Shown here: piece by piece, positions 15,848-24,695 of the stretch | Position numbering within the stretch: the stretch's first letter is position 1 | Layout of the letters: every line of letters starts with the position of its first letter | Source: RYN-133 sp036497285 | GTDB taxonomy: Bacteria > Actinomycetota > Actinomycetes > Mycobacteriales > Jatrophihabitantaceae | Direction: 5' to 3' | Assembly: GCA_036497285.1 (NCBI GenBank) | Contig: DASXJR010000094.1 | Span: 1 to 54,532 of the forward strand | Length of the DNA stretch: 54,532 nucleotides | Made by a program: the position numbers and the translations under genes | Notes under the pieces: generated by a model | The model's input: the letters and a program-made list of their open reading frames with translations, nothing else | What the model was told of the DNA's origin: nothing | Databases searched by the model: none

Positions 15848-17589
15848 GCGGCATCCTCCGCGGCGAGCTGGGATTCGACGATCTCGGCGTAGGTCGGACA
15901 GTCCGCCAGCAGCTCGTCGTGGGTGCCGATGCCGACCACGCCACCGCGGTCGAGCACGACGATCTGGTCGGCGTCGGCGATCGTCGAAATGCGCGAGGCC
16001 ACGACCAGGACGGCGGCGTCTCGGGTGACCGGCCGCAGCGCGGCCCGCAGCCGGGCGTCCGTGCCGAGGTCGAGGGCCGAGAACGACTCGTCGAACAGGT
16101 AGATCTCCGGCCGTCGCACCAGGGCCCGGGCGATGGCCAGCCGCTGTCGCTGCCCGCCCGACACGTTCGTGCCGCCCTGGGCAATCGGGGCGTCCAGGCC
16201 GCCGGGCATGGCGGTCACGAAGTCCTGTGCCTGCGCCGTGCGGAGCGCGTCCCACAGTTCCTCGTCGGTCGCGTCCGGCCGTCCGAAACGGAGATTGCTG
16301 GCGACCGTTCCCGAGAACAGGTAGCCCGTCTGCGGCACGATCGCGACGCGCTCGTAGAGCAGCGCGGGGTCGAGTTCACGCACGTCCACGCCGTCGACAC
16401 GGACGCTGCCACTGGTGGCATCGAACAGCCGTGGGACGAGCGAGAGCAAGGTGGTCTTGCCGGCGCCGGTGCTGCCGACGAAAGCGGTGGTCGTGCCGGC
16501 GGGGGCGCGCAGCGAGACGTCCCGGATCACCGGGGCGGACGCGCCGGGGTAGCAGAACGTGACGTCGTGGAACTCGACCTCGGCCCGGACCGGCACGTCG
16601 CGGACGGGCGTCCGAGGCGGCTCGACGGACGTGTCGGTGTGCAGCACCTCTTGGACGCGGTCGGCGCACACGCTCGCGCGGGGCACCATCATGAGCATGA
16701 AGGTGGCCATCATGACCGACATCAGGATCTGCGTCAGGTAGGTCAGGAACGCGGTCAGCGAACCGATCTGCGTGGCCCCGGTGTCGATGCGTCCCGCGCC
16801 GACCCACAGCACCGCCACGCTGGACACGTTGAGCACCAGCATCACCGTCGGGAACATCAGGGCCATCAGCCGGCCCGCGCGGATGCCGGTCTCAGTCAGG
16901 TCGTCGTTGGCCTTCCCGAAACGGGCCTGCTCCTCGGGTTCGCGGACGAAGGCGCGCACCACGCGGATCCCGCTGATCTGCTCGCGCAGCGTGCGGTTCA
17001 CGGTGTCGATGCGCGTCTGCATGGCACGGAACTGGGGCACCATCCGGGTGACGATCAGGCCGATGGCGACGGCGAGCACCGGCACGCTGACCGCGATCAG
17101 CCAGCTCATCCCGACGTCCTCATGCACCGCCGCGATGATGCCGCCGACACACATGATCGGCGCGCCGACCATCAGCGTGCACCCCATCACGACGAGCATC
17201 TGCACCTGCTGCACATCGTTCGTGGTGCGGGTGATCAGCGACGGCGCGCCGAATTGCGACATCTCGCGGGCGCTGAACCGCAGCACGTGCCGGAACAGGG
17301 TGCTACGCAGGTCTCGTCCGAACGACATCGCGGCGCGGGCACCGAAGAACACGGCAGCGATCGATCCGGCGATCTGGACCAGGCTGACCGCGAGCATCCA
17401 CCCACCGATGCGCATGATGTAGCCGGTGTCGCCGCGGGCGACGCCGTTGTCGATGATGTCGGCGTTCAGGCTGGGCAGGTAGAGGGCGGCCAGGGTGCTG
17501 ACGAGCTGAAGCGCGACGACGGCGGCGAGCCAGCGTCGGTACGGCGCCAGGTAGGTGACGAGCAATCGGACGAGCATGCGATCAAGCAT
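15844..17589 (-). CDS. ABC exporter half-transporter, subunit 1 (permease-ATPase fusion)
   Basis: A 581-residue ABC exporter subunit with six transmembrane segments in the first 320 residues. The ATPase domain has GSTGAGKTTL, the canonical signature NVSGGQRQRL and IYLFDESFSALD. In this subunit the usual catalytic Glu after Walker B is present in DES, and the H-loop reads VVASRIST, with Ser where His is normal. Asymmetric catalytic sites of this kind are usual in heterodimeric exporters. An alternative ATG is at 17577. The gene overlaps the HAD gene upstream by 8 bp and the partner subunit by 4 bp. Confidence 0.9.
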   Translation of the reverse strand: MLDRMLVRLLVTYLAPYRRWLAAVVALQLVSTLAALYLPSLNADIIDNGVARGDTGYIMRIGGWMLAVSLVQIAGSIAAVFFGARAAMSFGRDLRSTLFRHVLRFSAREMSQFGAPSLITRTTNDVQQVQMLVVMGCTLMVGAPIMCVGGIIAAVHEDVGMSWLIAVSVPVLAVAIGLIVTRMVPQFRAMQTRIDTVNRTLREQISGIRVVRAFVREPEEQARFGKANDDLTETGIRAGRLMALMFPTVMLVLNVSSVAVLWVGAGRIDTGATQIGSLTAFLTYLTQILMSVMMATFMLMMVPRASVCADRVQEVLHTDTSVEPPRTPVRDVPVRAEVEFHDVTFCYPGASAPVIRDVSLRAPAGTTTAFVGSTGAGKTTLLSLVPRLFDATSGSVRVDGVDVRELDPALLYERVAIVPQTGYLFSGTVASNLRFGRPDATDEELWDALRTAQAQDFVTAMPGGLDAPIAQGGTNVSGGQRQRLAIARALVRRPEIYLFDESFSALDLGTDARLRAALRPVTRDAAVLVVASRISTIADADQIVVLDRGGVVGIGTHDELLADCPTYAEIVESQLAAEDAA

Positions 17590-18295
17590 GCCTCGCCACG
17601 GAAGCGGTATGCCGCCAGCCGGACACGATTGTCAGCACGTCGCTCAGCCGGTGCGCGATCGCGTCGGGCTCGCCCTCGGTGTGGCCGACCTGGTCGACCG
17701 GGATATCGCTGTGCGGCACCAGGATGGTGCGCATGCCGACCGTCGACGCGCCGTAGATGTCGTCGAAGGGTCGGTCGCCGACGAATACGGCCCGGCGCGG
17801 GTCGTCTACGGCGACCGCAGCCAGCGCTGCCGAGAACGCCTCGGGATGCGGCTTCGTCCACTCGATCTCCGAGGTGTAGACGGCGCCGTCGATGAGTCGG
17901 GCCAGCCCGTCCCGCTCGAAGATGCGCTCGTGCTCGGCGCGCGACCAGATCGTGTTCGACAGGACGCCCACCTTGATGCCACGGTCCCGTAGCCCGCTGA
18001 AGACGGCGGCGGCGTCCGGATCGGCGATGGTGTGCGGCTCCCACCACGCGTAGAAGGCGGCGAGCATCTCGTCTGTGTGCGCAACCCCGGCCGTGACGAA
18101 GACTTCTTCCAGGGTGGCGCTGCGGTGTTCGTCGCGGCTGCGCAACCACACTGCGGACACCGCCTCGTGCAGCCGTGCCGCGATGTCGTCGTCGTTCACT
18201 GCCGCGAGCCACTGCTCGAGTGGGTCGATGTCGTGCCAGGGAGTGATGGTTCCGCCCCAGTCGAAGATCACTGCGGCGATGTCCGCGCTCGTCAC
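17582..18295 (-). CDS. HAD family hydrolase
   Basis: A 237-residue haloacid dehalogenase-type phosphatase. Motif I is VIFDWGGTITPW (residues 9-20) with the nucleophilic Asp. Motif II is GVLSNTIW, motif III the lysine in EWTKPHPEAF and motif IV VGDRPFDDIYGA. The helical cap between motifs I and II marks a subfamily I enzyme acting on a small phosphorylated metabolite, but the substrate is not evident. The start is GTG at 18295. It is the first gene of the unit that continues into the ABC exporter. Confidence 0.85.
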   Translation of the reverse strand: MTSADIAAVIFDWGGTITPWHDIDPLEQWLAAVNDDDIAARLHEAVSAVWLRSRDEHRSATLEEVFVTAGVAHTDEMLAAFYAWWEPHTIADPDAAAVFSGLRDRGIKVGVLSNTIWSRAEHERIFERDGLARLIDGAVYTSEIEWTKPHPEAFSAALAAVAVDDPRRAVFVGDRPFDDIYGASTVGMRTILVPHSDIPVDQVGHTEGEPDAIAHRLSDVLTIVSGWRHTASVARHA

Positions 18296-18332
18296 GCCCC
18301 GACCGTATCGGTCGGGGCTGACTGCATTTCGA

Positions 18333-19202
18333 TCAGAACAGAATGGTCTGCAAGGTCGCGACCTGCCGCATGCCGAGCCGGGCGTACATGCGCCGGGCAG
18401 GCAGGTTGAAGTCGTTGACGTACAGGCTCACGCTCGGGGCACGCTTGAGCGCGTGCTGCAGGACTGCTGCAAGTGCGGCGGTGCCCAGGCCCCGTCCGCG
18501 CAGGTCCGGGCGCACCCACACGCCCTGCACCTGGCAGCTCGCCGAGGTGATCGCGCCGATGTCGGCCTTGAAGGCCATCCGTCCGTCGCGGTCGACGATC
18601 CCGAAAGCGCGTCCGCTGGCGAGCAGCGACTCGACCCGGCGGCGGTAGCCGTGTCCGGAGCGGGCGTTGAACGGCGAGATGCCGAGCTCCTCGTGGAACA
18701 TAGCGGCGGCGGCGGGCAGATAGCACTCGATCTCATGCGGGTGCATGACCCGCAGCTGCGGATGCGGCATCGCGCCGATCGACTCGCCGCGGGTCAGCGC
18801 GAGTAGCGGCTGCTGTTCGCGGATCGCCCTGGCGGGGCCCCATCGCGGTTCGAGCACCGACCACATCGTGCCCACTGCGTCGATCGGGCCGACGATCGAG
18901 GTGCAGATCTGGCGGACCCGGGCGATCTGCTCGGCGAGGGCGACCCAGTCGTCGGACGTGCCCCCGATCGGCAGCAGGTTGCCGCCGTTGAACGCGGCCG
19001 CGGTGAGCCTGCTGTCGGTGCACGACCCGAGCAACACGCCGCCGACGCGGGCGGGATCCAGCGAGTGCGAGGCGGCGAGGCGGGCGGCGACGACGGCGTT
19101 GACGATCGGTTCGGCGGCGACCAGGCGCTCGAGTTCGGCGCGGTCGGCGCCGCTGATCGTGTCGACAGTGCGCGCGCGGGTGTCGGGCCGCACGAAGGTC
19201 AC
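18333..19202 (-). CDS. DUF4081 domain GNAT N-acetyltransferase
   Basis: A 289-residue protein. The N-terminal DUF4081 region (RAELERLVAAEPIVNAVVAA) is followed by a GNAT domain with GVWVRPDLRGRGLGTAALAA, the acetyl-CoA-binding RGRGLG loop, and LYVNDFNLPARRMYARLGMR. This pairing next to ispG is conserved in actinobacteria; Mycobacterium tuberculosis has Rv2867c beside gcpE. I chose the GTG at 19202 because upstream codons have no family sequence. The acetyl acceptor is unknown. Confidence 0.88.
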   Translation of the reverse strand: MTFVRPDTRARTVDTISGADRAELERLVAAEPIVNAVVAARLAASHSLDPARVGGVLLGSCTDSRLTAAAFNGGNLLPIGGTSDDWVALAEQIARVRQICTSIVGPIDAVGTMWSVLEPRWGPARAIREQQPLLALTRGESIGAMPHPQLRVMHPHEIECYLPAAAAMFHEELGISPFNARSGHGYRRRVESLLASGRAFGIVDRDGRMAFKADIGAITSASCQVQGVWVRPDLRGRGLGTAALAAVLQHALKRAPSVSLYVNDFNLPARRMYARLGMRQVATLQTILF

Positions 19203-19326
19203 GACCGGGACGCTACCGTGCCGGGTCGTTCCCCGCGTGGCGCTTCCTCGGCCGTGCCGAGCCGGGTTGGCCCCCCAGCCGGGCGACACGCCGGGACGGA
19301 CCCTGCTACGGGGCCAAGTCAGGTGG

Positions 19327-20472
19327 TCAGATGATCGAGACCTCGGGCTTGCCCGATTCGGCGCCCATCTCGTCGGCCATCCGCAGGGCCTCCTCGATCA
19401 GCGTCTCGACGATCTGCGACTCGGGCACCGTCTTGATGACCTCGCCCTTGACGAAGATCTGGCCCTTGCCGTTGCCGGACGCCACCCCGAGATCGGCTTC
19501 GCGCGCCTCCCCCGGCCCGTTGACGACGCAGCCCATCACCGCGACGCGCAGCGGCACCTCGATGCCTTCGAGGCCTGCGGTGACCTTGTCCGCAAGCGTG
19601 TACACGTCCACCTGGGCACGACCGCACGACGGGCACGAGACGATCTCGAGGCGGCGCTGACGCAGGTTCAAAGATTCGAGGATGCCCAGGCCGACCTTGA
19701 CCTCTTCGACCGGCGGGGCGGACAGCGACACCCGGATCGTGTCGCCGATGCCGCGCGAGAGCAGCGCGCCGAAGGCCACCGAGGACTTGACGGTGCCCTG
19801 GAACGCCGGGCCCGCCTCGGTGACGCCGAGGTGCAGCGGGTAGTCGCAGCGCTCGGCCAGTTGCTCGTAGGCCTGCACCATCACGACCGGGTCGTGGTGC
19901 TTGACCGAGATCTTGAAGTCGCGGAAGCCGTGCTCCTCGAACAGCGACGCCTCCCACAGCGCCGACTCGACGAGTGCTTCCGGGGTGGCCTTGCCGTACT
20001 TCTCGAGCAGTCGCTTGTCGAGCGAGCCGGCGTTGACGCCGATCCGCAGCGAGACCCCGGCGTCGGCGGCAGCGCGGGCGATCTCCCCGACCTTGTCGTC
20101 GAAGGCCTTGATGTTGCCGGGGTTGACGCGCACGGCCGCGCAGCCGGCGTCGATCGCGGCGAACACGTACTTCGGCTGGAAGTGGATGTCGGCGATCACC
20201 GGGATCTGCGACTTGGCCGCGATCGCGGGCAACGCGGCGGCATCGTCGGCCGACGGGCACGCCACCCGCACGATGTCGCAACCGGCCGCGGTCAGCTCGG
20301 CGATCTGCTGCAGGGTCGCGTTGATGTCAGCGGTCAACGTCGTGGTCATCGACTGGACCGAGACCGGCGCGTCACCGCCGACCGCGACCGACCCCACCTT
20401 GATCTGGCGGGACTTGCGGCGGGGTGCAAGAACGGGCGGAGGGGCGGACGGCATGCCTAGGGATACGGCCAT
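19327..20472 (-). CDS. ispG: 4-hydroxy-3-methylbut-2-enyl diphosphate synthase IspG
   Basis: IspG reduces the cyclic diphosphate of methylerythritol to HMBPP in the MEP isoprenoid pathway using a [4Fe-4S] cluster. The 381-residue protein shows the TIM-barrel start VGGDAPVSVQSMTTTLTADI, the cluster ligands in VSCPSCGR, and the later VMGCVVNGPGEAREADLGVA block. It is 7 bp downstream of rip1 and part of a dxr-rip1-ispG unit, so two MEP-pathway enzymes are transcribed together. Confidence 0.97.
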   Translation of the reverse strand: MAVSLGMPSAPPPVLAPRRKSRQIKVGSVAVGGDAPVSVQSMTTTLTADINATLQQIAELTAAGCDIVRVACPSADDAAALPAIAAKSQIPVIADIHFQPKYVFAAIDAGCAAVRVNPGNIKAFDDKVGEIARAAADAGVSLRIGVNAGSLDKRLLEKYGKATPEALVESALWEASLFEEHGFRDFKISVKHHDPVVMVQAYEQLAERCDYPLHLGVTEAGPAFQGTVKSSVAFGALLSRGIGDTIRVSLSAPPVEEVKVGLGILESLNLRQRRLEIVSCPSCGRAQVDVYTLADKVTAGLEGIEVPLRVAVMGCVVNGPGEAREADLGVASGNGKGQIFVKGEVIKTVPESQIVETLIEEALRMADEMGAESGKPEVSII

Positions 20473-20479
20473 GACTCCA

Positions 20480-21802
20480 TTATCCGATGTTGATGGGTTT
20501 GACGATGTCCGCGTACAGCGTTAGCAACGTGACGAGGATCAGTACGGACGCCACCGCGTACATCACCGGCAGCATCTGGGCGGTGTCCACGAAGATCTGC
20601 GGACGACGTGGAGCGGACGGGTCTCTACGGGCGCGCAGCCGGGCCCGTCCCCGCTTCGCGGCCTCGACCAGCGCTCCCGCCACGTGCCCGCCGTCGAGCG
20701 GCAGCAGCGGCAGCAGGTTGAAGAAGAACAGCAGCAGGTTCACGCTCGCGAGCAGCCCGATCAGCGTGTAGATCTTGTCCTTCACACCGATCACGTGCGA
20801 GTCGGCGATCTGACCGCCGAGCCGGCCAATGCCGACCACGCCGACCGCACCCTGCTTGTCGCGCGGTTTGCCGTCGAACACCGTCTGCCAGAGAGAGTGG
20901 ATCTTGGCCGGGTAGCTGCCGAGGGCCCGCACACCGACGGCAACCTGGCTGCCGATCTGGCCGGGCACGTCCAGGATGCCCTGGGAGGCATAGAACGAGC
21001 GCTGGTGCGGCGCGATGCCGATGAACCCGACGTCCTTGGTTTCGGTCGAGGTGTCATTTACGTACTTCACGTTGCGCACCGGCGTCACTGTGAGCGGCAC
21101 GCGAGCGCCGTGGCGCAACACGACGACATGCAGCTGCTTGCCGACGGCCGGCTCGATGACGCCGGTGAGCTCGTCCCACGATGTGATCCGCGTGCCGTCC
21201 ACCGAGATGATCCGGTCGCCGGCCCTGAACCCGGCGACGGCGGCGGGTGATGTGGGGCGAGGGCAGTGCTTCAGTTGTGCCGCCGTCGCTGTGGCCGGCA
21301 CGACACATTTCTCGACGCCTGCGACCGTGGTCGTCACCTCGGATTTCGGCAACCCCAAGGTGGTGAGCAGCACGATGGTCAGGACGAGGTAGATCAGCAG
21401 GTTCATGCACGGCCCGCCGAGCATGACGATCATCTTCTTGCCCGGGGTGAGCCGGTAGAACTGCCGCGGCTCGTCCTCCTCGGACTTGACCTCGTCGCGG
21501 CTGACCTGCCGGAAGTCCTCGATGGCGGTGGACACGCGCCGCGGCCAGCGCGACCGCTTCCCGTCGGCGCGCGGCGGCGGCACCATGCCGATCATGCGGA
21601 TGTAGCCGCCCAGCGGGATGGCCTTGATGCCGTACTCGGTGTCGCCCTTCTTGCGCGACCAGAGCGTGGGGCCGAACCCGACCATGTACTGGGTGACCTT
21701 CACGCCGAACTTCTTGGCGGGCACCATGTGCCCGATCTCGTGCAGTGCAATGGACGCGAGCAGCCCGACCGCGAAGATCAGCACGCCGAGCGCGTACAGC
21801 AT
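20480..21802 (-). CDS. rip1: Site-2 protease of the RseP/Rip1 family (M50)
   Basis: An intramembrane zinc metalloprotease of 440 residues that would cut anti-sigma factors or other membrane substrates. The first membrane helix carries ASIALHEIGHMVPAKKFGVK with the HEIGH zinc motif. A central PDZ domain contains AAVAGFRAGDRIISVDGTRI. The last part has NLLPLLPLDGGHVAGALVEA with the third zinc ligand Asp. Two insertions relative to short family members are rich in charged residues. Position between dxr and ispG matches Rv2869c in Mycobacterium tuberculosis. Confidence 0.94.
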   Translation of the reverse strand: MLYALGVLIFAVGLLASIALHEIGHMVPAKKFGVKVTQYMVGFGPTLWSRKKGDTEYGIKAIPLGGYIRMIGMVPPPRADGKRSRWPRRVSTAIEDFRQVSRDEVKSEEDEPRQFYRLTPGKKMIVMLGGPCMNLLIYLVLTIVLLTTLGLPKSEVTTTVAGVEKCVVPATATAAQLKHCPRPTSPAAVAGFRAGDRIISVDGTRITSWDELTGVIEPAVGKQLHVVVLRHGARVPLTVTPVRNVKYVNDTSTETKDVGFIGIAPHQRSFYASQGILDVPGQIGSQVAVGVRALGSYPAKIHSLWQTVFDGKPRDKQGAVGVVGIGRLGGQIADSHVIGVKDKIYTLIGLLASVNLLLFFFNLLPLLPLDGGHVAGALVEAAKRGRARLRARRDPSAPRRPQIFVDTAQMLPVMYAVASVLILVTLLTLYADIVKPINIG

Positions 21803-21817
21803 GCGACCTCCTCGAGC

Positions 21818-22984
21818 TCAGCTGACCAGTTCGGTGGCGCGGGCACGCGCCCAGGCATCTGCCTGTTCGACGTCCTCGACGGTACCTGGGTTCCCGGTGC
21901 CGCCTTGGTGCTCGCTCAGCCACTCACCGACCACATCGGCCACGGTGTCCACGATCTGCAGGAATCCGACCGCACCGGCGTGGAAGGCAGTGACGAGCGC
22001 CTCGTTCGCGGCGTTGTAGACCGCCGGCGCGCAGCCGCCGACGACCCCGACCTTGCGGGCCAGGGCCACCGCGGGGAACGCGCCGTCATCGAGCGGCTCG
22101 AAGGTCCACTGCTGCGCGCCGGCCCAGTCCATCGGTGCGGCGGCGTCGGGGACGCGGTCGGGCCAGCCGAGCGCGAGCGAGATGGTCAGCCGCATGTCCG
22201 GCGGCGACACCTGGGCGAGGGTCGAGCCGTCGCAGAACTCGACCATCGAGTGGACGATCGACTGCGGGTGCACGACGACGTCGATCGCGTCGTAGGGAAT
22301 GTCGAAGAGCAGGTGCGCCTCGATCACCTCGAGGCCCTTGTTGACCAGCGTCGCCGAGTTGGTCGTGATCAGCGTGCCCATGTTCCAGGTGGGGTGCGCC
22401 AGCGCATCGGCGGGCGTGACGTGCGCCAGTTCGGCCCGGGTGCGGCCGCGGAACGGGCCGCCGCTGGCGGTGACGATCAGCTTGCGCACCTCGTCGGCAC
22501 TGCCGCCGCGCAGGCACTGTGCCAGCGCCGAGTGCTCCGAGTCGACCGGCCGCAGCTGGCCCGGCTTCGCGCGGCTGGTGACGAGCGGACCGCCCGCCAC
22601 CAGTGACTCCTTGTTGGCGAGAGCTATGGTGCGCCCGGCGTCGAGCGCCGTGAGCGTCGCGCGCAGCCCGGCCGCGCCGGCGATCGCGTTGAGCACGACG
22701 TCACAGTCCAGCGCGGAAAGGGCGACGACCTCAGTTCCGGTGACGATGCGGGGACCGACGTCGAGCGCCTGCAGCCGCTCGGACAGCTCCTGCGCCGAGT
22801 CCGCCCGTCCGACCCCGACGACGGGCACGGCGAATTCGGCGGCCTGCTGTGCAAGCAGGTTTAGATCGGAGCCGCCCGCCGCGATCGCAGCGACGGCGAA
22901 CCGGTCCGGGGCGTTGCGCACGACGTCGAGCGCCTGCGTGCCGATCGAGCCGGTCGACCCGAGCACCACAACCCGACGTTGCAT
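21818..22984 (-). CDS. dxr: 1-deoxy-D-xylulose 5-phosphate reductoisomerase
   Basis: Dxr makes methylerythritol phosphate, the committed step of the MEP pathway. From ATG 22984 the protein has 388 residues: NADPH loop VVLGSTGSIGTQALDV at the N-terminus, ALANKESLVAGG, the catalytic segment VTASGGPFRGRTRAEL and HPTWNMGTLITTNSATLVNK. The upstream GAGGGAGA ribosome-binding site supports 22984 over the in-frame GTG at 23002. It lies 15 bp before rip1. Confidence 0.97.
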   Translation of the reverse strand: MQRRVVVLGSTGSIGTQALDVVRNAPDRFAVAAIAAGGSDLNLLAQQAAEFAVPVVGVGRADSAQELSERLQALDVGPRIVTGTEVVALSALDCDVVLNAIAGAAGLRATLTALDAGRTIALANKESLVAGGPLVTSRAKPGQLRPVDSEHSALAQCLRGGSADEVRKLIVTASGGPFRGRTRAELAHVTPADALAHPTWNMGTLITTNSATLVNKGLEVIEAHLLFDIPYDAIDVVVHPQSIVHSMVEFCDGSTLAQVSPPDMRLTISLALGWPDRVPDAAAPMDWAGAQQWTFEPLDDGAFPAVALARKVGVVGGCAPAVYNAANEALVTAFHAGAVGFLQIVDTVADVVGEWLSEHQGGTGNPGTVEDVEQADAWARARATELVS

Positions 22985-23045
22985 GGGTCCAGTCTCCCTC
23001 ACGCCGGCACGACCCGGCCGTCATCGCGGGACCCTGCGTTCCTGA

Positions 23046-24467
23046 TCAGTGCCGGAAGCCGCTCTTCCCCGTCGCCTTGCCACCGTGTTTGGCCTCCTCG
23101 TCGAGCTCGTCGAGCCCCTGCTGCAGGTTCTCGAGGAGCAGATCGGCGAGGTCGTGGCTGAAGCCGTTGCGGCACACGATGCGCAGCACGGCGAGGTCCT
23201 CGCGGTTCGGCGGGAAGGTGTACGCCGGCACCTGCCAGCCCTTCTCCCGCAGCTTTGCGGACAGCGCGAACACGTCCCACCCCGTCACGTCGTCGTTCGT
23301 CGTGAAGGTGACCACCGGCAGTTCGGTGCCGCGCGAGATGAACCTGAAGCGCCCCATTTGACCCAACTCCTGGGCGAGGTACATCGCCACGTCGCGGGTG
23401 GCCTGCTGGACGGCGCGGTAGCCGTCGCGCCCGAGCCGGAAGAACATGTAGTACTGCGCGACCACCTCGGCGCCGGGACGCGAGAAGTTCAGCGCGAAGG
23501 TCGGCATCTGGCCGCCGAGATAGTTGACGTTGAACACGAGCTCCTCGGGCAATGACTGCTTGTCACGCCACAGCGCCCAGCCGACGCCGGGGTAGACCAG
23601 CCCGTACTTGTGCCCGGAGGAGTTGATCGAGACGACGCGATCGATCCGGAAGTCCCAGGCGACCTCGTGGTCGAGGAACGGCGCGACGAACCCGCCGGAC
23701 GCCGCGTCGACATGGATCGGGACGTGGGTGCCGGTGCGCTGCTCGTAGTCGGCGAGCGCCGCCGCGATCTGCGCGACCGGTTCGTAGCTGCCGTCCATGG
23801 TGGAACCGAGGATCGCGACCACTCCGATGGTGTCCTCGTCGCAGGCGGCGACCGCGGACTCGGCGTCAAGGTGGTAGCGATCGCCCTCCATGGGCACCAG
23901 CCGCGGTTCCACGTCCCAGTACCGACAGAACTTCTCCCAACAGACCTGGACGTTCGAACCCATGACGAGGTTGGGACGACGCTCCGGCCCGGCGCCGGTG
24001 CGTGCCGCCCAGCGGCGTTTGAGCGCCATTCCGGCGAGCATCGCCGCCTCGCTGGAGCCGGTGGTCGAGCAGCCGACGGCCTCCGCCGGATCCGGTGCGT
24101 TCCACAGGTCGGCGAGGATGCTGATACAGCGCCGCTCGATCTCCGCGGTCTGCGGGTACTCGTCCTTGTCGATCATGTTCTTGTCGGCGGACTCGGACAT
24201 CAGCGCAGCCGCCTGGGGTTCCATCCACGTGGTGACGAACGTGGCGAGGTTCAGCCGGGCGCTGCCGTCGAGCAGCAACTCGTCGTGGACGATCTGGTAG
24301 GCGACCTCGGCCGGGACCGGCCCGGGCTCGAGCTTGTTGTGCGGTGGCCGGATCGCCTCGCTGATCGCGGGATTGGCCGTGCCGAGCATCGGATTGACGT
24401 CCTCGACCGAGCGCGCGTCGCGGCGGCGGCGGCGTGGGTCGGACGAGCCAGCAGTGTGCAGTGCCAT
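23046..24467 (-). CDS. gadB: Glutamate decarboxylase
   Basis: A PLP-dependent decarboxylase of 473 residues converting glutamate to GABA with consumption of a proton, so it may help acid tolerance or feed GABA metabolism. The PLP-binding lysine is in SINSSGHKYGLVYPGVGW. Other group II decarboxylase blocks are CSTTGSSEAAMLAGMALKR and HVDAASGGFVAPF. The ATG at 24467 matches family N-termini; the frame stays open to 24644 but that extension has no similarity and runs through the peroxidase remnant. No GABA antiporter gene is adjacent. Confidence 0.95.
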   Translation of the reverse strand: MALHTAGSSDPRRRRRDARSVEDVNPMLGTANPAISEAIRPPHNKLEPGPVPAEVAYQIVHDELLLDGSARLNLATFVTTWMEPQAAALMSESADKNMIDKDEYPQTAEIERRCISILADLWNAPDPAEAVGCSTTGSSEAAMLAGMALKRRWAARTGAGPERRPNLVMGSNVQVCWEKFCRYWDVEPRLVPMEGDRYHLDAESAVAACDEDTIGVVAILGSTMDGSYEPVAQIAAALADYEQRTGTHVPIHVDAASGGFVAPFLDHEVAWDFRIDRVVSINSSGHKYGLVYPGVGWALWRDKQSLPEELVFNVNYLGGQMPTFALNFSRPGAEVVAQYYMFFRLGRDGYRAVQQATRDVAMYLAQELGQMGRFRFISRGTELPVVTFTTNDDVTGWDVFALSAKLREKGWQVPAYTFPPNREDLAVLRIVCRNGFSHDLADLLLENLQQGLDELDEEAKHGGKATGKSGFRH

Positions 24468-24520
24468 GCCGCGACTATGGCCTAGCGCGGGCCGAGGCGG
24501 AATCCTCGCGCGCGGGTGAT

Positions 24521-24645
24521 TCAGGTGAACAATGCCTTGCCGTAGTAGTCGCCCGGCGCGCGCAACCCTGGTGGTACCGCGAACAGCGCACTGCCGGTGT
24601 GCCGGATGTACTCGTTGAGCAGATCGTGCTGGCCGAGCCGACAAG
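24521..24645 (-). pseudogene. Remnant of the 3' end of a Dyp-type peroxidase gene
   Basis: Reading the minus strand into the stop at 24521-24523 gives a peptide containing HDLLNEYIRHTGSALFAVPP and then GDYYGKALF. From family knowledge this is the C-terminal end of Dyp-type haem peroxidases. Only about 40 codons remain and no start codon is in frame. The similarity stops next to the iron box at 24646. This looks like the leftover of a deletion, not a gene. The remnant lies between gadB and pxpA, which are intact. Confidence 0.65.
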
Positions 24646-24664
24646 TTAGGTTAGCCTGACCTTG
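24646..24664. promoter_or_regulatory. IdeR/DtxR-like iron box
   Basis: TTAGGTTAGCCTGACCTTG matches 16 of 19 positions of the consensus TTAGGTTAGSCTAACCTAA known for DtxR, IdeR and DmdR1. It lies 32 bp before the pxpA start on one side and abuts the Dyp peroxidase remnant on the other. Iron-dependent repression of pxpABC is possible. A relic of the lost peroxidase or iron-uptake promoter is equally possible. Confidence 0.65.
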
Positions 24665-24695
24665 CCTTGGCACCGTAACGCACTACCCTGCCAAC

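Noticed and set aside
13922..15892. 656-codon plus-strand frame opposite the ABC exporter, and 15919-17895 opposite its partner
   Set aside because: Both are antisense of clear ABC transporter genes, with compositional bias (Asp, Arg, His, Gln) typical of shadow frames.
24468..24644. N-terminal extension of glutamate decarboxylase to TTG 24644
   Set aside because: The extension has no family similarity, runs through the peroxidase remnant in another frame, and ATG 24467 gives the normal length.
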